Positions 34,207 to 45,880 of a stretch of DNA of 64,000 nt are shown in pieces. The position numbers and the translations under genes were made by a program. Numbering within the stretch: position 1 is the stretch's first letter; each line of letters starts with the position of its first letter. Source of the DNA: Siphonodentalium dalli (taxonomy: Eukaryota; Mollusca; Scaphopoda; Gadilida; Siphonodentaliidae); NCBI GenBank assembly GCA_032622095.1, contig CP136066.1, forward strand, positions 203,754,978-203,818,977, in the 5' to 3' direction. Under the pieces are notes generated by a model. That model had not been told where the DNA came from. It did no database searches and saw nothing but the letters and a program-made list of their open reading frames with translations.

Positions 34207-34534
34207 CCTCTTCGGAGTTAAATGACATTATGACCTCATGTCCTGGGCTGTTGACGTTATTGCCATTTTACATTGGAAAACTACAACGGGAACATCACAA
34301 GAACCATAAAACTGACTCAGTTGAAAGGCTATTATTGTTCACAATCGTGGAACATCAATCACTGTTTGAAACTGCGAGATACAGTTATTCTGATGCACCA
34401 ATCTTTCCTGTTATGAATAATGGCCTACTGATAGTGTGTTGAAGTAGGTCCATAGTTACTATGGACCATATAGCACAAGTCATGCACTTTTACATCCGCA
34501 ATAGTTACGGACATCATAACAGCGAAGAGGTTAA
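34203..34534. mobile_element. Family E TTAA element
   Basis: TTAACCTCTTCGGAGTTAAATG to its complement ending 'agcgaagaggttaa'. It is the inverse relative of 61294-61571 ('ctgttgacgttattgcc', 'cacaatcgtggaacatca', 'gatacagttattctgatgca'). A 113-codon frame that spans it is not conserved in the other copy. Confidence 0.75.
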
Positions 34535-34743
34535 AGCCGAGATTGATAAGGCACATTGAGACATCACTTAGAACATATTTATAAAATGCATTTACAACAA
34601 CTACATCAACTGTACTAGTACCTAGAATGGTAAATGGACATCAAACAAATGTATAAGATTTGCCAATATGTGAACTCATATCAAAGCAAATATCGATGGG
34701 AACAAATGCAATTCTTTAGCTTTTATATTAGACGTTGACGAGA

Positions 34744-35469
34744 CAGACACTCACAAGCATGTGTAATGAGTTTGAAGCTGATTACATTGTAGACATACAG
34801 AATACACCTACAGTAGCCAAGAGTACCAAATTTACACCATGCATGACGAGAGCTTTCCGATGAATGGCAACAAGCCATATTTCCGACTAAATCCTGAAAA
34901 GTTACCCATAATTCTGCTGTGGTTAGGGAGTCGATTAATTAGGGCATTACTGTAGTCTTTTTTGAAGGAATCCCTCCATTTCGTTGTAGAGTGGTACAGA
35001 CTACGTGCGACTTCATTGGTTATGGGATGACATATCACTTCACAGATCTGAGGTCAATGACGTGTTGACAATTTTCCCACACATTGTTAAACTCAACTAT
35101 TGCTGGAAAACTGAATACAGGCGATATATCCATAATTCATTATGCTCATCGCAATATAGGAGACATCATCTTCAAGTTTTTTATCAGTCAATGATATTCA
35201 TGACTGATTATTCTTTCGCATCTTGTTGTATTTATAACTATTGCTGAATACTATGATTCTCACAAACATTTACTTTGCCAGGAATTCACTCCATATTTGG
35301 AAACGGTTTATTTCATCATGTTGGGAATCCCAAGTCATCTTAGAAATGAAATATAATAGACATATCTAGAGACGTTCATGTGATAGGAGTTTTGTCAGCT
35401 TATCAAAGAGACTGCAGCTGTGTAGATTCTCATCCAATTTTTTTGGAAATTTGAGGGGGGGGTAAAATG
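34744..35469. repeat. Left arm of a ~725 bp inverted duplication
   Basis: Reverse-complement match to 36896-37623 with few differences, including the family A arm (34848-34952). An 80-codon frame (35005-35247) is present in both arms (37120-37362, minus) with five or fewer changes, but it has no known motif. Confidence 0.85.
34848..34952. mobile_element. Family A right arm within the inverted duplication
   Basis: Loop to GGGCATTACTG. Confidence 0.8.
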
Positions 35470-35471
35470 TT

Positions 35472-35499
35472 ATAGAGTCGATTACTTAGGGCATTACTG
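35472..35499. mobile_element. Family A right-tip stub
   Basis: 'agagtcgattacttagggc' then ATTACTG. Confidence 0.65.
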
Positions 35500-35500
35500 T

Positions 35501-35923
35501 AGTTCTCTTAGGAAATGTTCACAGGTCATTTGTTGAACTCATTATCTTATCATTTCGCAACAAAGGAACAAATGCAGTTCTAAATCAGCTTCTACATTAT
35601 ATATATCTCCAGACATGGACATTAGATAACAATTAGTCTGTAATATTCCAAGATGGACAAATTTCTTGAATGGAATTGGATTTGTCCATATGTCAAGTTC
35701 ATGACGATCAATATTGAATAAGAAAGGAGCTGGAAGAACATTGGACGACATCGAGGGGACTACTTTGAGTAATGTGGTTAGTTCATATCGGCAGAGGTAC
35801 CCTGTGGGAATAAAGGCTAGTTGACGAGGCAGACCCTCACCTGCATGTGTAATGAGTTTCAAGCAGCCCAAAGATACGACGCCAACATTGTAGACAACCA
35901 TATTTGTTTCGACTTATTACTGA
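35501..35923. repeat. Family K fragment and partial third copy of the duplicated module
   Basis: 35504-35560 is family K stem sequence. 35817-35890 ('gttgacgaggcagaccctca' onward) resembles 34734-34800. A 119-codon minus-strand frame lies here without recognisable domains. Confidence 0.5.
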
Positions 35924-36046
35924 AGCAGAATGAGGTTCCCAGAAGGTGAATTTGGCAATGTTAGCCCGCTATGAGGGATCGCGTCACTAAATTCACCCTC
36001 TGGGGACCTCATTCTGCAAATGACAGACACACTATTTGCAGGCTTG
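35924..36046. mobile_element. Family G solo right hairpin
   Basis: One hairpin and the right tip CTATTTGCAGGCTTG. Confidence 0.8.
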
Positions 36047-36059
36047 GTTAGATCAAGTA

Positions 36060-36272
36060 CAGTAATGATCTAAGTAATCGACTTCTTAACCACAGCAGAA
36101 TTATGGGTAACTTTTCAGGATTTAGTCGGAAATATGGCTTGTTGCCATTCATCGGAAAGCTCTCGGGGAGAGCTTTCCGATGAATGGCAACAAGCCATAT
36201 TTCCGACTAAATCCTGAAAAGTTACCCATAATTCTGCTGTGGTTAAGAAGTCGATTACTTAGAGCATTACTG
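36060..36272. mobile_element. Family A MITE, complete
   Basis: Full foldback with TA on both sides (the left TA at 36058-36059). Confidence 0.9.
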
Positions 36273-36444
36273 TAGGAGCCATCTGCTGCGCCCCTACTTT
36301 TAGGCCAATGTAAGAAACTTAATTGATTCTAATCCCATCTCGACCCTATTTTAATCCCCTCCTCAAATATTTTTATTTGGATAATTTTGAGGTAAACTTT
36401 TTTTCTCATGCCTTAACCTTCAAATAAATTAACCCAGATGGATT

Positions 36445-36555
36445 CTTAAACATTGGTGGGAAATGTTCAGATAATAGGTCATTTAGGGAACTTATTATCA
36501 GAACAATTCCTAAGGGAACTACTCGTCAATGAGCTTTTAGTATTGAAAGGGTTAA
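36445..36555. mobile_element. Family K right part
   Basis: 'gggaaatgttcagataatag' to 'ctactcgtcaatgagctttt' and the tip 'tattgaaagggttaa'. It is the unamplified form of the sequence expanded at 46193-48152. Confidence 0.65.
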
Positions 36556-36599
36556 GAATAAATAAAAGGTCAGCCGACCACAGTGTTCCCCGACAACGT

Positions 36600-36890
36600 G
36601 GCAAGTCAATGCCGCTTTGTTAAAGAAATTAAAAACAATGTTGAAATGTTCTAAGTCGAAAAGGGTTAATAACTCCATAAAAAATAATTTTTCCATCATC
36701 TATATACATGTTGCACATCTTCAATATATGGGCAACAATATTCTGAAGTTTCAAGTCTCTAGGATGAAATCTGTAGGAGGAGATGATTACACCATGAAGG
36801 TACTCAAAAGTGTGATGGACGGACGGACAGACAGAGTCCGTTTCTATAGTCCCCCGAAAATTAATTTTGCGGGGGACAAATATTAAGAAT
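36600..36890. repeat. Dispersed repeat ending in GGACGGACAGACAG
   Basis: Non-coding repeat with 'tctaagtcgaaaaggg' and 'gatggacggacggacagaca'. Similar tails end the repeats at 41140-41180 and 55215-55262. Confidence 0.55.
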
Positions 36891-36895
36891 AAAAT

Positions 36896-37623
36896 TTGAC
36901 CCACCCCCCCCCCCCCAAATTTCCAAAAAATTGGATGAGAATCTACACGTAGCAGTCTCTTTGAAAAGCTGATGAAACTCCTATCACATGAACGTCTCTA
37001 TGTATGTCTATTATATTTCATTTCTACGATGACTTGGGATTCCCAACATGATGTAATAAACCGTTTCCAAATATGGAGTGAATTCCCGGCAAAGTAAATG
37101 TTTGTGAGAAACATAGTATTCAGCAACAGTTATAAATACAACAAGATGCGAAAGAATAATCAGTCATGAATATCGTTGACTGATAAAAAACTTGAAGATG
37201 ATGTCTCCTATATTGCGATGAGCATAATGAATTATGGATATATCGCCTGTATTCAGTTTTCCAGCAATAGTTGAGTTTGACAATGTGTGGGAAAATTGTC
37301 AACACGTCATTGACCTCAGATCTGTGAAGTGATATGTCATGCCATAACCAATGAAGTCGCACGTAGTCTGTGCCACTCTACAACGAAATGGAGGGATTCC
37401 TTCAAAACAGAAACTACAGTAATGCACCAATTCATCGACTCCCTAACCACAGCAGAATTATGGGTAACTTTTCAGGATTTAGTCGGAAATATGGCTTGTT
37501 GCCATTCATCGGAAAGCTCTCGCCATGTGGGGTGTAAATTTGGTACTCTCGGCTACTGTAGGTGTATTCTGTATGTCTACAATGTTAGCAGCTTCAAACT
37601 CATTACACATGCTTGTGAGTGTC
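36896..37623. repeat. Right arm of the inverted duplication
   Basis: See 34744-35469. The poly-C run at 36905-36917 corresponds to the poly-G near 35455. The arms are separated by ~1.4 kb. Confidence 0.85.
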
Positions 37624-37655
37624 TGTTAGGGAGTCAATTAATTAGGGCATTACTG
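37417..37655. mobile_element. Family A with halves separated
   Basis: Left arm 37417-37522 and right tip 37627-37655 flank ~104 bp of unrelated sequence; the corresponding sequence lies on the outer side of the A arm in the other duplication arm. Confidence 0.7.
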
Positions 37656-37675
37656 TAATCTTATCCAAACATCCA

Positions 37676-38121
37676 GAGACGTTCATCCGATAGGAATTTC
37701 GTTGGCTTTTCAAAGAGACTGAGAATCAAGTAAGTTATCTATATTGGCCTAATTTAATTTATCTATATATAGCGTCGTAGAACGATCAAACTTTCATCAT
37801 ATAAAAATGAGTTCCCCAGAGGGTGAATTTAGTGACGCTATCCCGCTAATCATCAAACTTTCGTCATATATAATTCTGAAGGGAATGCTTGACGGAACAA
37901 ATGCATTTCCTCAAAACATAAGTGACATATTCAATGCAAATTTTTATTGCAAAATGGAATGTTGGTGACAACTTTCAATTGCATAAAAGGATTATAAATG
38001 GGTTAGAACTTCTGGTTTATATCACTGTTCATGGTGTGAATGATTGAAACAAATTTCACTGGGAATTCACGCCTACAGATCATACAAGGAACAAAGTATG
38101 GGATCCAGTAGTAAATGGTAT
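37676..38121. other. Unrecognised DNA with small repeat pieces
   Basis: 37676-37735 resembles 35369-35412. 37806-37848 is a family G fragment between two copies of 'atcaaactttcatcatata'. No gene. Confidence 0.5.
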
Positions 38122-40064
38122 TTAACCCTTTCATGACTGGAGCTTCTTGATATTTTTCAAAAACCCTGTACCAATGCATTCTCTTATAAATGCGAGTCAC
38201 CCATAGGGTGCCTTGCATATATAAGAGAATGAATTGGTCTAATGCTATTTACCTTGATCTTCATTCTCTTATATATTCGAGGCACTATGGATGGGCGGTA
38301 TTGACGTTTTTAAAAACAGCGATTTTTCCAAAATAACACCGCGATATACGGTTAAATAACACCGCGATATACGGTTTTATTGAATATTATTTTACTATTG
38401 AAAAATACCACATAAAATCAAATTTTAAACGAGAGATATAATACTCCGGGTTTTCGTTATAAGGGATTAAAATTCTACACACTATCGCCAGGCAGTAAAT
38501 GATAAACATGGCAACCGTTTAGGAAGTCATGAATCAAGCGATAGCAACTGATGACGCTTCCGGTGTCATTTCAACCTTTCCAAAATATGGGAACTCTTTG
38601 TTAACGTTCAAAATTATCTATTTTGGCTATTCAACTTTACTTTGGTATGTACGTTCCAAATCTTTTCCAAATTTCTGTAAACCGCTCCTGGATCATGCCT
38701 CACAAATCTTGTATCATGATGGACGAGGAAACCTGTATCTGTACAAATTGGGCAACAGAACCATAATCCACCCCCATATCTTTAATATGCTTTGCAGCTA
38801 CGTTTCTTTTCCATCATGATATGCACACACCCGTTTTTATGCACATATCACATGAAAAATTATATTTATAGCGACATAATTATGAGTCATTTTACTATTC
38901 TATATCCTTTGTTGACTTATAGATAGCCGAGGGGTACCCTCGGTTACCAGTCGATCCTTCATACTAGTATTTGCCTGCTACTAGTAGTATGTGGGGTCGG
39001 TGTGGTGCTACCCACCCAGTTTGTAGTTACTAGGCCTTGACATCACCTTTGCCATTTGGCATAAACCATAAAACAAATTTTAAACAAGAGATATAACACT
39101 CCGGGTTTTCGTTATAAGGGATTAAAATTCCACACGCTATCGCCAGGCAGTAAATGATAAACTATGTGCCCATTCTATAAAGTTCCTGACTTCTGGAATA
39201 CGCAACAACATTGAGTGAATTACAGGCTCACTTTATCCTGATTACTCCATTGTTTACATATCAGCACGCGATGCACATTCCCGTTACGTCATAGCTAAGC
39301 ACGTGTTCATAGGTTGATAGAGGACCTAGTAGAATTGGGCCAAGATGGTTCATTCTGGGCTGTCTGCAGTTTATCACACACAATGAATTATGGAACATTT
39401 TTAATTAACTTTTGAACACGGGATTTAGTTAAGGGGGGGGGGGGACTTTATTCAGCTACATGTATTATCATAATAATGAAATAATAATAGCAAAGTGAAA
39501 CGGAAGGGAGACAATGCAGTTCAACTATATTTAAAATTGGAGTTGATGGTAGCGGGGTAGCGTCCCAAGTGATATACTTCGACCAACAGCTGAGGGTCAT
39601 ATTCTGCGTCTGCAAATACTCAATGGCGGGCTAGTTGAATGAAAGTCACGGATTTGCCTGTCAACCTGAGTCAAATTTTAAGATATAAATGAACGACAAA
39701 TACCGCCGAGTCGTGAGTCGGAAAGCCCAAAATACAACCGTTGCATCATTGGTTACAATAAAAGACAATCGAGACTTGGGAGAGACCGATAAAGGCTGCT
39801 TTCAATTAGCGGTCCGCTAAAGTATTCAACTCAGTATTGGATTGTAATTTGAAACCGTCTTTTGAGGTGATAAAACTGCGGTTGCGATATATTGAATTTT
39901 TATTTTACACACGGTTTTTCTTTTCCAAACCGACTATAGTCAATATATTGAAATATCGCCCAGCCCTACGAGGCTCCCTATGGGAGACTCATATATAAAA
40001 GATAATGCACTGGCACAGGGTATTTAATGCTGCATGAGCGCAGATCCCGTCATGAAAGAGTTAA
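38122..40064. mobile_element. Family D MITE split by a hAT insertion
   Basis: Left part 38122-38285 (TTAACCCTTTCATGACTGGA, first hairpin, half of the second) and right part 39969-40064 (rest of the second hairpin, tip 'cccgtcatgaaagagttaa'). Removing 38286-39968 and one 8 bp duplicate restores a normal D layout. Confidence 0.85.
38286..39968. mobile_element. hAT-type element, 1683 bp, inside family D
   Basis: Tips TATGGATGGGCGGTATT and AATATCGCCCAGCCCTA, the TAGGGCTGGGCGATATT type familiar from hAT elements. Flanks cgaggcac (38278-38285) and cgaggctc (39969-39976) match at 7 of 8. A ~105 bp direct repeat ('gagatataatactccggg' ... 'ccaggcagtaaatgataaac') occurs at 38400-38505 and 39068-39168. 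The 96-codon frame at 38529-38819 shows no transposase motifs, so the element is probably non-autonomous. Confidence 0.85.
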
Positions 40065-40105
40065 AGAATATTAGCAGCTACGCATGAGAATATGGTGCTA
40101 GATAT

Positions 40106-40694
40106 TTGCAGAATGAGGTCCCCAGAGGGTGAACTTAGTGACGCTACCCTGTACAGCGGGCTAGCATCACTAAATTGACCCTCTGGAGAATTCTTCCTGC
40201 TTAGTCCTCATCTCCTCTGGAAAGTATCTCCACTGTCAAATTAACAAGATTTTTGTTTCTTTAGAAACTTAATTCTTCACAAAGATTATTCTATTTTTTG
40301 TTTTGATTAGTTTCTCTATATCCCCAAATTGGCAAATGACACATAGCATAATGGGTGCCCAATGGGTGCACATTACAATATTCACCATCTGGCAGCCCTC
40401 TTAATTCAGATTGTTTGGCTATGGCAATCCGCTACGGCAACCATTTGCCATGGCCCATTTTGCTTTGGCAAATGGCTTTGCCATTGGTAATTGCTGTAGC
40501 ATATTATATCGGCTGATCTGGGAACTTAAATCTGAGTATAGGTCTACCATAGCAGATGATGCCATGTAGAATCAGGTCCACCGAGGATGAATTTGGTGAT
40601 GCTAGGTCGCTGTGCGGGGTTAAATGTCACTAAATACAGCCACTGGGGACCTCATCCTGCAAATGTCCGCCACCATATATATTCTCAGGCCATG
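40106..40694. mobile_element. Family G MITE with a 128 bp insertion
   Basis: Both hairpins present. Between 'ttcaccatctgg' and 'gggaacttaaatctgag', expected to be adjacent, lie ~128 extra bases (40392-40519), with ATCTGG on both sides. Confidence 0.75.
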
Positions 40695-40844
40695 TTAATT
40701 TGCAGAAATTTGACTGGGCTAAACATTTGCCTATGCCAGAATGTTTCCTCAGCAAACAAGAGGCCGATTGTGAGTTTAACCCATACCTTGGCAATAGTGA
40801 TTAGCTATTTTTCAACTTGGACGGACGCTAAAATCCATAATATT

Positions 40845-41215
40845 CAATGTTAATTTTCAAAGATTAAAAAACATCTGAACAAACCCATATTCAAACTCCA
40901 TTTGTATTTTGGGCTGAGAAACTCACATACCAAATTTGGTTTCCATCACATAAATGATTTTTGAGTTATTGCAGCAAGTGTGAATTCTAAGATGAAAAAG
41001 GGCCATAACTCAAAAAACTTGGATCAAACCCAAATTCGAACTTAATTTATCTGTATTTTGGGCTGAGAAACACATACACAAAAATTTGGTTCCATTCGTA
41101 TAAAAATTGTTTGAGTTATCACACCATGCGTAAAGTGTCTATAGACAGATGGACAGACAAACATACAGACGGACGGATGAACAGTGATCAATCCGGACAT
41201 CGACACATAAAAAGC
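40845..41215. repeat. Dispersed 'ccataactcaaa/aatttggt' repeat
   Basis: Two tandem blocks of 'aacaaacccatattc.aact' and 'gggctgagaaactcacatac', ending in 'gatggacagacaaacatac'. Same family as 54690-55262. Confidence 0.6.
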
Positions 41216-41229
41216 CTAGGATCCACGTA

Positions 41230-41415
41230 CAGTAATGCCCTAAATAATCGACTCCTTAACCAAGGCAGAATTATGGGTAAATTTTAAGGATTTAGTCAGA
41301 AATATGGCTTGAGAGCTTTCCGATGAATGGCAACAAGCCATATTTCCGACTAAATCCTGAAAAGTTACCCATAATACTGATGTGGTTAAGGAGTCGATTA
41401 TTTAGGGCATTACTG
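41230..41415. mobile_element. Family A MITE, loop-side deletion
   Basis: Both tips present; ~30 bp missing between 'aaatatggctt' and 'gagagctttcc'. Confidence 0.85.
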
Positions 41416-41488
41416 AATCTGTGCCAAGGTTATGAACAAATTCACTGAAAAATGTAGGAATACAAGCTCAGACAAAATTATGCATCTT

Positions 41489-41573
41489 GAGAGCTTTCCG
41501 ATGAATAGCAACAACAACAAGCCATATTTCCGACTAAATCCTGAAAAGTTACCCATAATTCTGCTGTGGTTAA
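41489..41573. mobile_element. Family A right arm cut at its internal TTAA
   Basis: Normal up to 'ctgctgtggttaa', where a family B element begins in place of 'ggagtcgatt'. Confidence 0.8.
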
Positions 41574-41711
41574 CCCTTTACCCAACAGAACGGCCCTGTG
41601 CCAATGCATTCTCTTATATATGCGAGTCGACCATAGGTCGCCTCGCATATATAAGAGAATGCATTGGCTTAATACATTTTTTTTAGGCCAATGCATTCTC
41701 TTATATAATAT
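41570..41711. mobile_element. Family B left part inserted in family A
   Basis: TTAACCCTTTACCCAACA, one hairpin cassette and a shortened spacer, broken off in the second cassette. Confidence 0.8.
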
Positions 41712-41817
41712 GTCTCCGTAGAAAAGCTATTCATGTTGTACACTTCACTCTCACTAAAATATCCCCCGCACGAGACAGGCATCTTGTAGCCTTGTTCCAT
41801 CAGACATAACCACTATA

Positions 41818-42005
41818 CAGTACTCCCCTAAATAATCGACTCCTTAACCACAGCAGAATTATGGGTAACTTTTCAGGATTTAGTCGGAAATATGGCTTGT
41901 TGCCATTCATCGATGAATGGCAACAAGCCATATTTCCGAATAAATCCTGAAAAATTACCCATAATTCTGCTGTGGTTAAGGAGTCGATTATTTAGGACAT
42001 TACTG
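41818..42005. mobile_element. Family A MITE, short loop
   Basis: CAGTACTCCCCTAAATAATC to GGACATTACTG; the arms meet directly at 'catcgatg'. Confidence 0.85.
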
Positions 42006-42426
42006 TACGTTATTCTTATAAGCCTTCTCTGTGCCCCCTGCCATTTGCTGCCATAATGTTCCTTCATGATAGGACAGCTTTCCTTAGGAAAGAAAATCAC
42101 CTTTATTGATTTTCTTATTAATTATGCTATACCAACATATCATTCCAACACTTCATCACAAATATGTGATTTGAGCTCAAGATAAGTCTAGTTTAGTAGA
42201 AGTTTTGCGTCAAGTTTTAACATTACGTATATCAATATGTAATGTACTAATTTAAGAATATGGTGTTTTGCTCGTTTTGGTTAACAATGTTCGTTATTGC
42301 TACAGTCAATTCTAAAAGGGAGTGTGCCAATTATCTTAACCCTCTTCATAAATGGCCGTGTTATTAGCTGACCATAAGTTGAGAACATTCACAAAATTAT
42401 GATGTGCTATCTTTTGTCAATATTTT
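42006..42426. other. Unrecognised DNA
   Basis: No gene or repeat. Confidence 0.5.
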
Positions 42427-42551
42427 TGGAAATATGGCTTGTTGCCATTCATCGGAAAGCTCTCGGCAACAAGCCATATTTCCCACTAAATCCTGAAAAG
42501 TTACCCATAATTCTGCTGTGGTTAAGGAGTCGATTATTTAGAGCATTACTG
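42427..42551. mobile_element. Family A, left tip lost
   Basis: Begins inside the left arm and ends GAGCATTACTG. Confidence 0.8.
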
Positions 42552-43266
42552 TATATTCTTTAGTGGGAAGAGCTTACGGACTCAAAGACTTGTGGGAGAA
42601 GCTTACAAGGCGTCTTCAGAAGTAGTTTAATTTTACAACACCTGCCTATATGCTGTAGTACACAGGAGAACATGTTCCTTCTGTTAATCTTTGATTGTGA
42701 AAAATATGACGAGTGTCATGCAAAATGAAAAACAGTGATATCATCATAGATGAATTTCAAACATCATGATGCTGATATTAATTTCAGTACATTATGATTT
42801 GACAAGAAAAAAGTTGTTTGAAAATAGGCAAATTAACACTGAAATTATGCGCAAATATCAAATAATTTTCAATGAAAATTCTAACTACACTGTTTTAGGA
42901 CTGGTCCAGTGAGCCCTAAGTTGCATATATATACAGTAGAATATACTTTATTCAGCAATGTATATCAACAAAAATTATTGTAAACAAAATATTTTGTTTT
43001 AACATATCACAATATACATTACAGGGAGATTGCATGACCATACGGTCGTCTTCTTACTTTCTCCCAATGGAAATTATCAATTGTTTTCGGACTCCAGCTC
43101 CTTGCCCAATCTATGATATGTTTGTTGAAGATCTTTCATAATCACATTTTATAACGTATGTAAAAGTAAAAGGTAAAGGTGCTGCTTTTACACATACTGT
43201 TGAATATAGTTTTATATTTATGGCGTATTGACTGATGAGATAGGCATCATTTACAATAAATATGTT
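42552..43266. other. Unrecognised AT-rich DNA
   Basis: No gene supported. Confidence 0.45.
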
Positions 43267-43666
43267 TTAACCCTTTACCCAACAGAAGGGCCCTGTGCCA
43301 ATGCATTCTCTTATATATGCGAGTCGACCATAGGTCGCCTCGCATATATAAGAGAATGCATTGGCTTAACACATTAAACATTATAAAATTGTTAAAGAAT
43401 GTAAGAAAAAATGGTAAAAAGTGTTTAAAAAAGATTTTTTTTAGGCCAATGCATTCTCTTATATATGCGAGGCGACCTATGGTCGACTCGCATATATAAG
43501 AGAATGCATTGGCACAGGGCATAACTGTAACTATCACAATGTGGTCAAGGAGTCGGTTCCAATGATATCCATATTTGTATGGTTCTATTGAGACAGACCG
43601 AAGATATTTTAGGCTATTGAAGCTTTATTTGGCCGGTTTTGGCCGGTTTGTTGGGTAAAGGGTTAA
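43267..43666. mobile_element. Family B TTAA MITE, full length
   Basis: 400 bp, TTAA at both ends, two cassettes (43298-43367, 43445-43514), spacer with 'ttaaagaatgtaagaaa'. Confidence 0.9.
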
Positions 43667-44393
43667 ATTTGTGATGGAGATTATTAATCTACATTAAGAT
43701 TAATATTAATTAAGTTTAAGGTTTTATCTAAGCTATTTCTTCTTGTAGACTGGTTCGACCCTAGTACTAATATAGTTAACGGATTCAGTGCCGGACCAAA
43801 AGACTCCATCCATGTGACGGCGACGAGATATTTAAAGCATGTTGTACTGAGATTATAACACTGAAGATTACAAATCACATTTTGGGAGACATGACTGTTA
43901 TTATCAACAAGGGTTATGTATACACTCGCATGCATACATGCTGTATTCGATCTGTTTTCGGTCGTAATGATACAAACAAAACATAAATGAAAAATGTCAA
44001 TATGTCAGTGAGTTATTCACACCAGTCTTAAGTGTTTGAAATGTCCGCTCGATCTATGCCTATGGTACAAAAGTCAAAATGTCCAGCACCTAGCTTTCGA
44101 CAAACTTCATAGTCTATAAATCAACAGCTTTTCTAATGTTGTTTCGCCACATGCTAACGAAACCCTGGAAATTTAATGATGTGGCATGTTAAATTCCAAA
44201 TGTTGCCACAGAGTTTTTCCCACAACATTACTTATTGCCGTGTCTAATTTTGAGGATTGTAATGATGTATAATTATATCTGTATCTGTAGTTGTGGCAAT
44301 GCAGGAGTCGATTTTGACTGCGCACATTTGTGGATGAGACCGGTGTGAAAAGGTGACTACAATTGTGATCCGAGCCTAATGGGAAAGAAAGAG
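43667..44393. other. Unrecognised DNA
   Basis: Minus-strand frames of 83-91 codons lack motifs and splice context. Confidence 0.45.
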
Positions 44394-44639
44394 TTAACAC
44401 TTTGAGTGCCAGGTCGATTTTTGTATCAACCCATATACCCTGTGCCAATGCATTCTCTTATATATGCGAGTCGACCATAGGTCGCCTCGCATATATAAGA
44501 GAATGCATTGGCCTAACATTTTTTTTTCTTATTTTTTTCAATTTTTTACAATTTTAATAATTTATTCTTATATTCTTTAACAGACTTATTTTGTAGGTTT
44601 AGGGCCGATGAGATCGAGCCCTGGCACTCAAAGGGTTAA
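44394..44639. mobile_element. Family C TTAA MITE, short form
   Basis: TTAACACTTTGAGTGCCAGG, one hairpin cassette, T-rich spacer with 'cttatattctttaacaga', end 'ctggcactcaaagggttaa'. Confidence 0.85.
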
Positions 44640-45015
44640 AGAAATACAGAAACTATCTCCGTATCCGTGCAGAGATATATGGTATAGATATGGAAATCAA
44701 CTCCCCATAACAGTGCATAGGTGTGGTAGATTGTCAAACTAAAACCACTGATATATGCACCAGACAAAACACTTCCCATATAAGATTGGCTGTGACAAAC
44801 TTGTCTGGAGTCAGCATGCTATATAAAGGCAAATTATTCAATTTATTAGGACAAATATTTATAGATATTCACAAGTTATTTATTAACTACTGTCAAATAT
44901 AGAGAACATGGAAAAAAATGAACCCCAGTGTATTAATTCTACTTTTATTAACCATTTCATGATGGGAGCTGCGCTGGTACAGCATTAAAGACATGTGCCA
45001 GTGCATTCTGTTATA

Positions 45016-45125
45016 CACACTGAGAGCTTTCCGATGAATGGCAACAAGCCATATTTCCGACTAAATCCTGAAAAATTACCCATAATTTGGCTGTGGTAAG
45101 AAGTCGATAATTTAGGGCATTACTG
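45016..45125. mobile_element. Family A right arm nested in family D
   Basis: From 'cacactgagagc' to GGGCATTACTG, with TA on both sides in the D hairpin (ttata|...|tatgcgag). Confidence 0.8.
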
Positions 45126-45174
45126 TATGCGAGTCACCCATAGGGAGTTTCACATATATAAGATAATTCACTGG

Positions 45175-45880
45175 CTTACAATGTCATGGTAAATATTGTT
45201 AGGCCAATTTATTCACTTATATATGCAAGGCTCCCTATGGGAGACTCGCATATATAAGAGAATTCACTGGCTTACAATGTCATGGTAAATATTGTTAGGC
45301 CAATTTATTCTCTTATATATGCAAGGCTCCCTATGGGAGACTCGCATATATAAGAGAATTCACTGGCTTGCAATGTCATGGTAAATATTGTTAGGTCAAT
45401 TTATTCTCTTATATATGCAAGGCTCCCTATGGGAGACTCGCATATATAAGAGAATTCACTGGCTTACAATGTCATGGTAAATATTGTTATGCCAATTTAT
45501 TCTCTTATATATGCAAGGCTCCCTATGGGAGACTCGCATATATAAGAGAATTCACTGGCTTGCAATGTCATGGTAAATATTGTTAGGCCAATTTATTCTC
45601 TTATATATGCAAGGCTCCCTATGGGAGACCCGCATATATAAGAGAATTCACTGGCTTGCAATGTCATGGTAAATATTGTTAGGCCAATTTATTCTCTTAT
45701 ATATGCAAGGCTCCCTATGGGAGACTCGCATATATAAGAGAATTCACTGGCTTGCAATGTCATGGTAAATATTGTTAGGCCAATTTATTCTCTTATATAT
45801 GCAAGGCTCCCTATGGGAGACTCGCATATATAAGAGAATTCACTGGCTTGCAATGTCATGGTAAATATTGTTAGGCCAAT
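45175..45880. repeat. 96 bp tandem array, 7 exact-period copies
   Basis: 'gagactcgcatatataagag' recurs at 45241, 45337, 45433, 45529, 45625, 45721 and 45817. Each unit is one D hairpin plus the spacer 'cattggtaaatattgttagg' type sequence; units are nearly identical. Confidence 0.95.

Noticed and set aside
34101-34442. 113-codon frame
   Set aside because: It crosses the D/E junction, and the E part is not open in the other E copy.
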